A stretch of DNA of 15,883 bases, from NCBI GenBank assembly GCA_045594025.1, contig JAZNXS010000023.1, positions 1 to 15,883 of the forward strand, in the 5' to 3' direction. Both the position numbers and the translations under genes were made by a program. Within the stretch, counting starts at the first letter, position 1; every line of letters starts with the position of its first letter. This stretch comes from Scatosoma sp045594025 (GTDB taxonomy: Bacteria; Bacillota; Clostridia; Christensenellales; Borkfalkiaceae). The notes under the pieces were generated by a model. It saw nothing but the letters and a program-made list of their open reading frames with translations. It made no database searches and was not told the DNA's origin. Below are positions 1 to 6,516 of the stretch, piece by piece.

Positions 1-167
1 AAGAAGGCGGCGTAGCCGATTTAATGATCGCCGATCTTGACGAGCGTTGGACGATCGATCCGACGAAGTTTATAAGCAAGGGCAAAAACAATCCTTTTGG
101 CGGATATGAGTTATACGGAGCAGTGAAATATACGATTGTAGACGGCGCTATAAAATACCAAGCGTAA
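1..167 (+). CDS. pyrC: Dihydroorotase, C-terminal end (partial)
   Basis: This is the 3' end of a gene that starts before the window; the reading frame begins at base 3 and stops with TAA at 165-167. About 54 residues are visible. They contain the pattern DLDERWTIDPTKF, then SKGKNNPFGG, then a short VKYTIVDG strand. This is the conserved C-terminal tail of bacterial class I dihydroorotases, where the last strands pack beside the metal-dependent barrel. The enzyme closes carbamoyl-aspartate to dihydroorotate in the cytosol. It lies 23 bp before pyrF, fitting a shared pyrimidine operon. The metal-binding and catalytic residues are outside the window, so activity cannot be judged. The name rests on the tail motif plus the position. 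Confidence 0.85.
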   Translation, partial: EGGVADLMIADLDERWTIDPTKFISKGKNNPFGGYELYGAVKYTIVDGAIKYQA

Positions 168-190
168 AGAATGAAAAGAGGTGAAATATA

Positions 191-1096
191 ATGATTACAG
201 ATGGATTGATAGAAGGCATTATCGCTATGCAAAACCCTACCTGCGTAGGTTTGGATACGTTGTTTGATTATTTGCCCGAGGATATGAAAGCGGGCGCAAA
301 GACGTTTGAAGACGTGGCGGAAAGAGTACTTGCGTTCAATAAAAAGATGATTGACAGCATTTGCGATATCGTACCTTCCGTAAAGGTGCAGATTGCCTAT
401 TACGAAATGTACGGCGTCGCAGGAATGAAGGCGTATTACGAAACGTTGAAATATGCGGCGAAAAAAGGGCTTGTTGTTATTGCCGACGCTAAGCGTAACG
501 ACATCGGCTCTACAGCGTCCTGCTATGCAAAGGCGTTCTTGGGTGAAACGCAGGTCAACGACGGCGCGTTGCAGGCATTTCCCTCCGATTACGTAACGGT
601 AAACGGATATTTGGGCTCGGATGGGATTTTGCCTTTCGTGGAACAATGCGAAAAGAATGATAAAGGCATCTTCGTTTTGGTGAAGACTTCTAACCCTTCC
701 GGTACAGAAATTCAAAATATGCTGTTGGAAAATGGCGTACCCATGTACGAGTACGTTGGCGGTTTGGTAGAAAAATGGGGAGAAAGTACGATTGGGAAAT
801 ACGGCTATTCCGCAGTTGGCGCGGTGGTCGGCGCTACCCATCCCACCGAGGCGGCTCGCCTTCGCGAAGTGTTGCCGCATACCTTCTTCCTGATTCCCGG
901 CTATGGCGCACAGGGCGGTAATGCGGAAATGCTCAAGAGCTGTTTCGGTAAAGACGGGCTTGGCGGCGTTGTGAACAATTCCCGTGGGATTTTGTGCGCA
1001 TACAAGAAGAACGGCGGCACGTACTATGACGCGGCGCGTGAAGCTTGTATCGTGATGCAGAAAGACTTAGCTTCTGTTATTGGGAGAATGGGTTAA
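191..1096 (+). CDS. pyrF: Orotidine 5'-phosphate decarboxylase (type 2)
   Basis: It decarboxylates OMP to UMP, the last step of de novo pyrimidine synthesis, in the cytosol. The decisive motif is D99-A-K-R-N-D104 followed by IGSTA, the catalytic Asp-Lys-x-x-Asp array of OMP decarboxylases. A phosphate-binding region near the end reads IPGYGAQGG and is followed by VVNNSRGI. The length of 301 residues matches the longer subfamily 2 enzymes rather than the roughly 240-residue E. coli or Bacillus type. The ATG at 191 is preceded by AGAGGTG at a good distance. The gene sits 23 bp after pyrC and 128 bp before pyrK, on the same strand, and is probably co-transcribed. No sign of damage is visible. 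Confidence 0.96.
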   Translation: MITDGLIEGIIAMQNPTCVGLDTLFDYLPEDMKAGAKTFEDVAERVLAFNKKMIDSICDIVPSVKVQIAYYEMYGVAGMKAYYETLKYAAKKGLVVIADAKRNDIGSTASCYAKAFLGETQVNDGALQAFPSDYVTVNGYLGSDGILPFVEQCEKNDKGIFVLVKTSNPSGTEIQNMLLENGVPMYEYVGGLVEKWGESTIGKYGYSAVGAVVGATHPTEAARLREVLPHTFFLIPGYGAQGGNAEMLKSCFGKDGLGGVVNNSRGILCAYKKNGGTYYDAAREACIVMQKDLASVIGRMG

Positions 1097-1224
1097 GGAT
1101 CAAGGGACATTGAATCTTGCGAGGGGTGGAGCTCTGCGAAAGTAGATCCATCAACAGCAAAACACAGTTTTGTGCTACTAACGCCATAGGCGTTTAATAC
1201 AAGTATCTATCAAAGGTTTATTTT
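1097..1224 (+). other. Structured non-coding spacer pyrF-pyrK
   Basis: This spacer is longer than the other gaps in the pyr operon (23, 98 and 55 bp). It holds two adjacent small inverted repeats: CAAAAC/GTTTTG at 1158-1172 with loop ACA, and AACGCC/GGCGTT at 1180-1194 with loop ATA. A longer-range GGATC (1098-1102) could pair with GATCC (1145-1149). Neither hairpin is followed by a T-run, so they are not ordinary terminators. The pyrK ribosome binding site (AAAGG, about 1212-1216) lies after them. No function is assigned; RNA processing or stability is possible. Confidence 0.3.
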
Positions 1225-1980
1225 ATGAAAGATTACGTTGCAACCATTGTAAGAAATGAAAAGATTGCCGAAAATATTCACGCGGTAACGTTTGCGCTGG
1301 ACGAGGATATTCAGGTGCGTTGCGGTCAATTTGGGAATATTTCCGTCGGCGGCACGCATTTATTGCGCCGTCCTATCGCTATTTGCAAGGTGGATGGCAG
1401 AGAAGTGACCTTCTGCTATCAAATCAAGGGCGAAGGCACGCAAAAATTGAAAGATATGGGGGCAGGTACGAGATTAAACGTACTAATGCCGCTTGGAAAC
1501 GGTTTTTACGTAGAGGAAAACGAACGCAAAGTTGCTTTGGTTGGCGGCGGCGTAGGGGTATTCCCCTTGATTTCCGTGCTTAGACAATACAAGGACGTGA
1601 AAGAGATTTCCGCCTATATCGGCTATCGAAACAAAGGCGCAGTATGCGGCGTGGAAGAATTTGAAAAAGCGGCTCGCTTTATCGCCGTTACGGACGATGG
1701 CAGCTACGGCGAAAAAATGAACGCCGTGCAGGCGTTTCAAGCCGACATTGAAAAGGGCAATCGCCCTGACGTGGTGCTGGCTTGTGGACCGACGCCCATG
1801 CTCCGCGCATTAAAAGCGCTGGTGGAAAAGGAAGGGCTGTTGTGTTACGTTTCCTTGGAAGAGCGTATGGGTTGCGGAATCGGCGCTTGCCTTGTTTGCG
1901 TATGCGATATGACGAACGGTAAAAAGGCAAGAGTGTGCAAGGATGGCCCTGTATTTAATGCGCAGGAAATTGTACTTTGA
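1225..1980 (+). CDS. pyrK: Dihydroorotate dehydrogenase B, electron-transfer subunit
   Basis: PyrK passes electrons from dihydroorotate oxidation in PyrD to NAD+, using FAD and a [2Fe-2S] cluster. The protein is 251 residues, usual for the family. The N-terminal half is a ferredoxin-reductase-like FAD domain with LLRRPIAI (about residues 46-53) as the flavin-binding signature. A glycine-rich GGGVGVFPL follows near residue 107 and marks the nucleotide-binding domain. The cluster ligands near the C-terminus are C217, C222, C225 and C238, with the C-x4-C-x2-C spacing known for PyrK; C227 is an extra cysteine. The start at 1225 is supported by AAAGG eight bases upstream. The adjacent pyrD gene encodes its obligate partner, so the product should act as a PyrD2K2 complex. 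Confidence 0.95.
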   Translation: MKDYVATIVRNEKIAENIHAVTFALDEDIQVRCGQFGNISVGGTHLLRRPIAICKVDGREVTFCYQIKGEGTQKLKDMGAGTRLNVLMPLGNGFYVEENERKVALVGGGVGVFPLISVLRQYKDVKEISAYIGYRNKGAVCGVEEFEKAARFIAVTDDGSYGEKMNAVQAFQADIEKGNRPDVVLACGPTPMLRALKALVEKEGLLCYVSLEERMGCGIGACLVCVCDMTNGKKARVCKDGPVFNAQEIVL

Positions 1981-2078
1981 GAGTGAATTGCCTAACGGCG
2001 TGAATTATAAAGTACAGCTTTACGTTATGGACATATTATGATAACAGCTGAGTTGTCAAATGATTAAAAGGACGAATT

Positions 2079-2996
2079 ATGGCAAATTTATCAGTAAAAC
2101 TTTGCGGAATTACATTAAAAAACCCCGTCATTGCGGCGTCGGGGACGTATGGCTTTGGCAGGGAGTTCAATGAACTTTACGACGTTGGAAAAATCGGCGG
2201 CGTGTCCACGAAAGGGCTGACGTGCGAACCTCGTCTTGGCAATCCGGTGCCCAGAATTGCAGAATCCCGTGGGGTAATTCTCAATGCGGTAGGGTTGCAA
2301 AATCCCGGCGTGGAACATTTCATCGAAAACGATTTGGAATGGTTGAAGTCTACGGGAACTTGCGTTATCGCCAACGTGGCAGGAAAAACGTTGGAAGATT
2401 ATGAAAAAATTTGCGCGCGCTTAGACGGGCTTGTGGATATGATTGAGCTGAACATCTCCTGCCCGAACGTAAAAAGTGGCGGTATGGCGTTTGGAATCAA
2501 GCCCGAATCGGTGGAACAAGTGACGAAAGCGGCGAAGCGGAACATGACGAAAACACCGCTGATTGTGAAGCTTTCTCCCAACGTAGAGAGCATTGCTACC
2601 AACGCAAAAGCGGCGGAAAACGGCGGTGCGGATTGTATTTCGCTGATTAACACCTTGACGGGCATGGCGATCGACATCGAACGCCGTAGGCCTATCATTG
2701 CCAACAACACGGGCGGCGTGTCGGGCGCAGGTGTAAAGCCGATTGCCGTGCGTATGACGTACGAAGCGTCGCAGGCGGTAAAAATCCCCGTAATCGGCAT
2801 GGGCGGTATTACGTGCGCGGAAGACGCAATCGAATTTTTAATGGCAGGCGCAACGGCTGTGCAAGTCGGTACGGCAAACTTTACCGATCCTTATATAATG
2901 CCCAAGATTATCGACGGATTAAACGCGTGGTGCGATCAACATAATGTGGCAAACGTATCTGATTTGACAGGCACGCTACAGCTCCATCAAAGATAA
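2079..2996 (+). CDS. pyrD: Dihydroorotate dehydrogenase B (NAD+), catalytic subunit
   Basis: It oxidises dihydroorotate to orotate with FMN in a TIM barrel and hands electrons to PyrK. Visible hallmarks are SGTYGFGREF near residues 21-30, the loop NAVGLQNPG at 69-77, and ELNISCPN at 123-130 with C128 as the catalytic base. The use of cysteine rather than serine marks a class 1 enzyme, and the neighbouring pyrK makes it class 1B. Later come VKLSPNV and the phosphate-binding VIGMGGI. The length of 305 residues is normal. AAAAGGA at 2066-2072 supports the ATG at 2079. The gap to pyrK is 98 bp and to pyrE 55 bp, with no terminator seen in either. Confidence 0.96.
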   Translation: MANLSVKLCGITLKNPVIAASGTYGFGREFNELYDVGKIGGVSTKGLTCEPRLGNPVPRIAESRGVILNAVGLQNPGVEHFIENDLEWLKSTGTCVIANVAGKTLEDYEKICARLDGLVDMIELNISCPNVKSGGMAFGIKPESVEQVTKAAKRNMTKTPLIVKLSPNVESIATNAKAAENGGADCISLINTLTGMAIDIERRRPIIANNTGGVSGAGVKPIAVRMTYEASQAVKIPVIGMGGITCAEDAIEFLMAGATAVQVGTANFTDPYIMPKIIDGLNAWCDQHNVANVSDLTGTLQLHQR

Positions 2997-3051
2997 ACGG
3001 AGTGCCCACGTCCGCGTTGACTTTAAAAAATAAACTTTTAGGAGTGTAAAT

Positions 3052-3714
3052 ATGTCTTATACGTACAAACAGGAATTTATTCGTTTCATGGTAGCAAACG
3101 GCGTTTTAAAATTTGGGGAGTTCACCCTCAAAAGCGGCAGAATCGCGCCTTATTTCATCAATACCGGAAACTATAAAACGGGCAAACAGCTTGCAAAGCT
3201 TGGTCAGTATTACGCAGCGTGCATTCAGGAAAACGGCTTAGAGGCGGAAACGCTCGTTGGCCCTGCATATAAGGGGATTCCTCTTTCGGTAGCGACGGCG
3301 GTAGCACTGTATCACGATTACGATAAGGAATTGAATTACTGTTTTGATAGAAAGGAAGTAAAGGACCACGGCGAAGGCGGTCTGTTTGTCGGCAAACAGC
3401 TTGTAGACGGCGAAAAGGTCATCATCATCGAAGATGTTATGACGTCGGGCAAGGCACTTCGCGAAATTTTACCCAAGTTAGAAGCGGCGGCAAAGGTACA
3501 GGTCGTTGGGATGATTATTTCCGTTGACCGTCAAGAAAAGGCGCTCAACAGCGAACGTTCCGCAGTGAGCGAAGCGAAGGCGGAATTTGGTATCGACGTA
3601 TACTCCGTTGTTACGATGAACGACATTATCGCGGCAATCGAAGAGGGCGTTGTAGACGGTAAGGAACATTTGCCCGCCATGTATAAATATCGCGAAACTT
3701 ACGGCGCGAACTGA
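3052..3714 (+). CDS. pyrE: Orotate phosphoribosyltransferase
   Basis: It joins orotate to PRPP to make OMP, the substrate of PyrF encoded upstream. The PRPP-binding motif VIIIEDVMTSGKA is at residues 123-135. The flexible catalytic loop with the family's Arg/Lys cluster is FDRKEVKDHGEGG at 98-110. The N-terminal FTLKSGRIAPYFINTG at 24-39 is also typical. The length is 220 residues, normal for the family. The start is fixed by AGGAG at 3040-3044, seven bases before the ATG. This appears to be the last pyr gene, since a hairpin and T-run follow about 20 bp after the stop. The final 16 bp overlap the 3' end of a small minus-strand ORF. Confidence 0.96.
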   Translation: MSYTYKQEFIRFMVANGVLKFGEFTLKSGRIAPYFINTGNYKTGKQLAKLGQYYAACIQENGLEAETLVGPAYKGIPLSVATAVALYHDYDKELNYCFDRKEVKDHGEGGLFVGKQLVDGEKVIIIEDVMTSGKALREILPKLEAAAKVQVVGMIISVDRQEKALNSERSAVSEAKAEFGIDVYSVVTMNDIIAAIEEGVVDGKEHLPAMYKYRETYGAN

Positions 3715-3905
3715 GAGAAAAAACGTTTGTAATCTTTCGGAACTCGCAGCTTCGGAAAGGCTTTTTTAGGCAAAACGTCGCTTTGCTCGGTGGACGTGGT
3801 TACGGTTTTTGTAGGCCGTTCATCAAGGACATGGGTGCTTGAAAGCAGTAGTGCGATTGCCCCGATAAAGCAAATAGCAACAATTAAAAGATAATTTCTG
3901 TTCAT
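3699..3905 (-). CDS. Small single-pass membrane or secreted protein (putative)
   Basis: I do not recognise this gene. The likely product has 68 residues, starting at MNRNYLL with the ATG at 3903-3905; a longer frame reaches 3962 but adds a poor N-terminus. Residues 5-22 form one strongly hydrophobic segment after a short basic start, so it is either a membrane anchor or an uncleaved signal. A 46-residue polar tail follows, ending in a basic and aromatic stretch (VPKDYKRFFSQFAP). There is no lipobox. A TATAAT box on the minus strand at 3933-3938 lies at a useful distance from the start, but no clear Shine-Dalgarno sequence is present. It converges on pyrE with a 16-bp overlap and diverges from trpS. 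It may be a real orphan peptide or a chance frame. Confidence 0.45.
   Translation of the reverse strand: MNRNYLLIVAICFIGAIALLLSSTHVLDERPTKTVTTSTEQSDVLPKKAFPKLRVPKDYKRFFSQFAP
3734..3767 (+). terminator. Probable terminator of the pyr operon
   Basis: The stem CTTTCGGAA (3734-3742) pairs with TTCGGAAAG (3751-3759) with one internal G-G mismatch and an eight-base loop. A run of six T follows at 3762-3767. It begins about 20 bp after the pyrE stop, so it should end pyr transcription. It also lies within the small minus-strand ORF, which lowers confidence slightly. Confidence 0.5.
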
Positions 3906-3979
3906 ATCCAAAGTATGGGAAAAAGCAAGGAAATTATACATAAATATTAGGTGGACCAACATTGGTTGTGAGGTAAAAT

Positions 3980-5032
3980 ATGAAGAACATTATTTTGACG
4001 GGGGACAGACCTTCGGGAAAATTACACATTGGGCACTACGTAGGCTCACTGAAACGCCGCGTAGAGTTGCAAAACAGCGGTAAATTCGATAAAATTTACG
4101 TAATGATTGCCGACGCGCAGGCATTGACGGACAACTTCGATAATCCCGATAAAGTCCGTGCGAATATTACGGAGGTTGCGCTCGATTATATGGCTTGCGG
4201 TATTGATCCGACAAAGTCTACAATTTTCGTGCAGTCGCACGTGGCGGAGCTCACCGAACTGACCTTCTATTATATGAATTTGGTGACGTTGGCAAGATTG
4301 GAGCGTAACCCCACGGTAAAAGCGGAGCTCAAGCAAAAGAACTTCGAGTTGTCCATTCCCATGGGCTTTTTGACCTATCCCGTTTCGCAGACGGCGGATA
4401 TTACGGCGTTCAAGGCGAATACGGTCCCCGTTGGCGAAGATCAGTTGCCGATGCTGGAACAGGCGCGTGAAATCGTAAGAAGCTTTAACGGCTTGTACGG
4501 AGAAACGTTAATCGAACCCAAAGCGGTATTGCCAGATAACAAGGCATGTCTGCGTTTACCGGGTACGGACGGCATGGCGAAGATGAGTAAATCCTTAGGG
4601 AACTGCATCTATCTTTCTGATTCTGCGGACGAGATCAAGCGTAAGATTATGGGGATGTACACCGATCCCAACCATATAAAGGTGACCGATCCCGGTAATA
4701 CGAAAGATAATCCTACGTTTATCTATTTGGAAGCGTTCTCCACGGACGAACACTTTGCAAAATACCTGCCTGAATATGCAAATCTTGACGAATTGAAGGC
4801 GCATTATGAGCGTGGCGGTTTGGGAGACATGAAGGTGAAGAAATTCCTCAATGCGGTGATGCAGGAAATTTTGGAACCCATTCGTTTGCGCAGAGAGGAA
4901 CTGGCAAAGGACATTCCTGCCGTATGGGATATTCTTTACAAGGGTAGCGAGGAAGCAAAAAAAGTGGCGGCGGCAACGTTGGCAGACGTGAAAAAGGCGA
5001 TGAAAATCGACTATTTCGCAGACAGAAACTAA
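3980..5032 (+). CDS. trpS: Tryptophanyl-tRNA synthetase
   Basis: It charges tRNA-Trp with tryptophan in the cytosol. This is a class I aminoacyl-tRNA synthetase with both signature motifs: HIGH at residues 16-19 (within KLHIGHYVGSL) and KMSKS at 201-205. The stretch PVGEDQLPMLEQAREI near 150-165 is the conserved ATP and tryptophan pocket region of bacterial TrpS. At 350 residues it is slightly longer than the usual 330-340. GAGG at about 3970-3973 supports the ATG at 3980. No T-box leader is visible upstream, although many Clostridia control trpS that way. Transcription probably starts in the 3768-3979 gap, but no clear plus-strand promoter can be named. A strong terminator follows the stop codon. 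Confidence 0.97.
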   Translation: MKNIILTGDRPSGKLHIGHYVGSLKRRVELQNSGKFDKIYVMIADAQALTDNFDNPDKVRANITEVALDYMACGIDPTKSTIFVQSHVAELTELTFYYMNLVTLARLERNPTVKAELKQKNFELSIPMGFLTYPVSQTADITAFKANTVPVGEDQLPMLEQAREIVRSFNGLYGETLIEPKAVLPDNKACLRLPGTDGMAKMSKSLGNCIYLSDSADEIKRKIMGMYTDPNHIKVTDPGNTKDNPTFIYLEAFSTDEHFAKYLPEYANLDELKAHYERGGLGDMKVKKFLNAVMQEILEPIRLRREELAKDIPAVWDILYKGSEEAKKVAAATLADVKKAMKIDYFADRN

Positions 5033-5036
5033 ACAG

Positions 5037-5070
5037 AAAACGAGCAGACAAAACGTCTGCTCGTTTTTTA
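5037..5070 (+). terminator. Rho-independent terminator of trpS
   Basis: A perfect 10-bp stem, ACGAGCAGAC (5040-5049) with GTCTGCTCGT (5055-5064), has a five-base loop. It is extended by an A-run on the left and T-run on the right (T5064-5069). It starts five bases after the trpS stop. The A/T flanks could let it work in both directions. Confidence 0.95.
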
Positions 5071-5094
5071 TCAAGAGAGGAATGGGGAACAATG

Positions 5095-5126
5095 AAAAAA
5101 GCCGAGGAGCTTGTCCTCGGCTTTTT
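5095..5126 (-). terminator. Rho-independent terminator of hup
   Basis: A perfect 8-bp GC-rich stem, GCCGAGGA (5101-5108) with TCCTCGGC (5114-5121), has a five-base loop. On the minus strand it is followed by six T (plus-strand A5095-5100), and on the plus strand by five T. It lies 12 bp past the hup stop. Together with the trpS terminator 25 bp away it insulates two converging genes. Confidence 0.93.
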
Positions 5127-5138
5127 ATATGTGTTATC

Positions 5139-5414
5139 TTAGTTGTTGAAGCTATCCTTATAAGCTTTACCAAACTTCATAACGGGTTTCTTGCATGCAG
5201 GAATTTCGATGGTAGCGTTCGTAAGAGGGTTGCGAGCCGTCTTAGCGGGAACGTCCTTCACTTCGATGGTACCGAAACCAACGAGCTGTACTTTTTCGCC
5301 AGCCTTCAAAGCTTCCGTAACGGATTCAATGAGTGCATCGTAAGCAATAGCTGCATCCTTCTGAGAGAAACCTGCTTTGTTTGCAATAGCCTTAATCAAT
5401 TCGCCTTTGTTCAT
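5139..5414 (-). CDS. hup: HU-family DNA-binding protein
   Basis: HU is a small basic nucleoid protein that binds and bends DNA as a dimer. The 91-residue product has the standard length. It shows the family order: an N-terminal helical pair (MNKGELIKAIANKAGFS), the signature GEKVQLVGFGTIEV around residues 39-52, and the DNA-clasping beta arm with ARNP at about 60-63 followed by IEIPA. The C-terminus ends in FGKAYKDSFN, as in other HU proteins. The start is supported by AAAGGGGAT on the minus strand about 10 bases upstream. A perfect sigma-A promoter lies 59 bases before the ATG, fitting strong expression. The gene symbol is generic because paralogues cannot be separated here. Confidence 0.96.
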   Translation of the reverse strand: MNKGELIKAIANKAGFSQKDAAIAYDALIESVTEALKAGEKVQLVGFGTIEVKDVPAKTARNPLTNATIEIPACKKPVMKFGKAYKDSFNN

Positions 5415-5472
5415 AAGAGTTATATCCCCTTTCTAAAAAAATTTCTTAAACCAAAAGTTTTAAGTTACTGCT

Positions 5473-5501
5473 ATTATATCCTATCTTTATAGCTTTGTCA
5501 A
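5473..5501 (-). promoter_or_regulatory. Perfect sigma-A promoter of hup
   Basis: On the minus strand TTGACA (5501-5496) and TATAAT (5478-5473) are separated by exactly 17 bases. Transcription should begin near 5465-5466, giving a leader of about 50 bases that carries the AAAGGGGAT ribosome binding site. Both hexamers match the consensus in all positions. Confidence 0.93.
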
Positions 5502-5670
5502 TACTTTGAGAAAAAAAAGTTGCGAAAAACCTTGAAAAATAAGGGATTTTTTGCATTTTTTCGACGAAAAATATGCTCTTTGTATGAAAATAGACAAAAA
5601 ACAGCGGAATCCCATGGAAATAAAGGATTTTTGTTCAAAGGGACGCTTTTTGACAGGTGAGTATCCGACA
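5502..5670. other. AT-rich intergenic stretch
   Basis: There is no credible gene here. The frames crossing it lack ribosome binding sites and resemblance to known proteins. A weak AT-rich hairpin spans about 5553-5576 (GCATTTTTTCG with a bulged partner). The stretch lies between the hup promoter and the inverted repeat behind the recombinase fragment, and may be leftover mobile-element DNA. Confidence 0.4.
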
Positions 5671-5710
5671 ATAGCAAAGGCGAATGGCGAAAGCTGTTCG
5701 CCTTTGCTAT
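5671..5710. repeat. 14-bp perfect inverted repeat with GAAA-capped inner stem
   Basis: ATAGCAAAGGCGAA (5671-5684) is the exact reverse complement of 5697-5710. Inside, after a small internal loop (TG on each side), G5687-C5688 pairs with G5693-C5694 around a GAAA tetraloop on the plus strand. It begins seven bases after the stop of the recombinase fragment on the minus strand. That position suits a terminator, but there is no U-run after it on the minus strand. It may be an old recombinase terminator or part of an element end. Confidence 0.7.
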
Positions 5711-5716
5711 GTTGTT

Positions 5717-5949
5717 TTATGCTGATTCCGAGATTGTTTCGTTGCATTGAGGCAGTCTTTCTTCGGTTTCCGCTTCCTGATTCCATTCTCCAATATCACG
5801 GTAGACGATTCGGATTTTTTGAGTGGAACACCTTGAATATTTTTGGTACGCTCACCGATTTCAATTTTTGCGATAAACAATCTTACAATTTCAGGTGTGA
5901 GCACGTCAATACTTTTATGTTTTTTGGCTTTTTCTATAGTATATTTACT
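5717..5949 (-). pseudogene. Decayed C-terminal fragment of a large serine recombinase
   Basis: Reading on the minus strand from 5949, the first frame gives YTIEKAKKHKSIDV and then LTPEIVRLFIAKIEIGER. This resembles the C-terminal LTPEL-x-x-x-FI-x-KI-x-V-x-E segment of clostridial large serine recombinases (DUF4368-type tails). That frame then loses the family pattern. The next frame picks it up with KIRIVYRDIGEW, the expected 'I-x-I-x-Y-R-x-I-G' ending, and stops with TAA at 5717-5719. The switch lies in a run of six A (plus-strand T5815-5820); a seventh A would join both parts exactly. The catalytic serine domain and the rest of the N-terminal region are absent. I call it a remnant of a mobile element; homology is by eye, and a sequencing indel could explain the frameshift but not the truncation. 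Confidence 0.6.
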
Positions 5950-6223
5950 TTAACACAGTGGTAGGTGGCTGTCAATGCAAATAGAACAGCACCTTTTGGC
6001 TTTGTTTGTCGAAAAATGCATTTAGCTGTTTGAAGAATTCACCCTCATTATCCAAAGGGCAATTTTTACGAATGGTTTTAAATATTTTTTAAAATACACT
6101 TGCAATAATTTTGATATAGAGTTACAATGCAACAACATTTAGCAGGGGGGCAGGTACGAGTTTAACACAAAAAACCAAAGATTTGACGAGGATAGAGGTG
6201 TACGTACGAGAGTTTGAAAAAAT
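5950..6223. other. Non-coding remnant DNA upstream of the recombinase fragment
   Basis: No intact gene is visible. A minus-strand frame from about 6090 to 5972 reads KNCPLDNEGEFFKQLNAFFD and a few more residues to a TGA at 5972-5974. It has no start codon or ribosome binding site, and I do not recognise it. It could be the tail of another degraded mobile-element gene. The remainder is AT-rich with no repeats or RNA gene that I can support. Confidence 0.35.
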
Positions 6224-6254
6224 AAAAAAATCCGACCGAGTAAACTCAGCCGGA
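6224..6254 (-). terminator. Minus-strand terminator, probably of the AraC gene
   Basis: On the minus strand TCCGGCTGAGT (6254-6244) pairs with ACTCGGTCGGA (6241-6231) over 11 positions, two of them G-U wobbles. Seven T follow (plus-strand A6224-6230). On the plus strand the same positions become mismatches, so the stem is better on the minus strand. The nearest minus-strand gene upstream is the AraC regulator, whose stop codon lies 263 bases away. Confidence 0.8.
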
Positions 6255-6516
6255 CGTATTTCTTATGTGGAAAAAAATTAATAGATGATAGATGAGAGGT
6301 GATTTTGCAATTATTCATATTGAGCAAGGGAAAAGTTTGAATAAACCGAGTGGGGTATTGCTCGCTAACCAGTATGCAGAGTAAAAGAATAAAAAGGTAA
6401 TTGTTGTTTAATAATTTTTTATCCTAATGACAGCATTATGTGTTATAGTATGAGCGATTGCTTTTCCTTGCGTATCTATAAAACAATTTTATATACGATG
6501 GCGTTTACAGTAAAGC
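6255..6516 (-). other. Long 3' untranslated region after the AraC gene
   Basis: This AT-rich stretch lies between the AraC stop codon and the terminator at 6224-6254. The frames crossing it have no ribosome binding site and no recognisable product. If the terminator does belong to AraC, the mRNA carries about 260 untranslated bases here. No RNA family is recognised. Confidence 0.4.

Noticed and set aside
3945..3979. AGGTGGACC upstream of trpS, reminiscent of the T-box sequence AGGGTGGNACCGCG
   Set aside because: The match is partial, there is no specifier stem and no competing terminator hairpin between it and trpS.
4595..5173. A 192-codon minus-strand frame running from within trpS into the trpS-hup gap
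   Set aside because: It is antisense to trpS and passes through both terminators; its cysteine- and phenylalanine-rich content looks like a shadow.
5551..5964. A 137-codon plus-strand frame across the recombinase scar
   Set aside because: No ribosome binding site and no family resemblance; the minus strand carries the recognisable protein pattern.
5972..6090. A minus-strand frame containing PLDNEGEFFKQLN as a mobile-element gene
   Set aside because: No start codon, no ribosome binding site and no recognised family; noted only as possible debris.
6139..6327. A 62-codon minus-strand frame
   Set aside because: It runs through the terminator at 6224-6254 and has no ribosome binding site or recognisable content.
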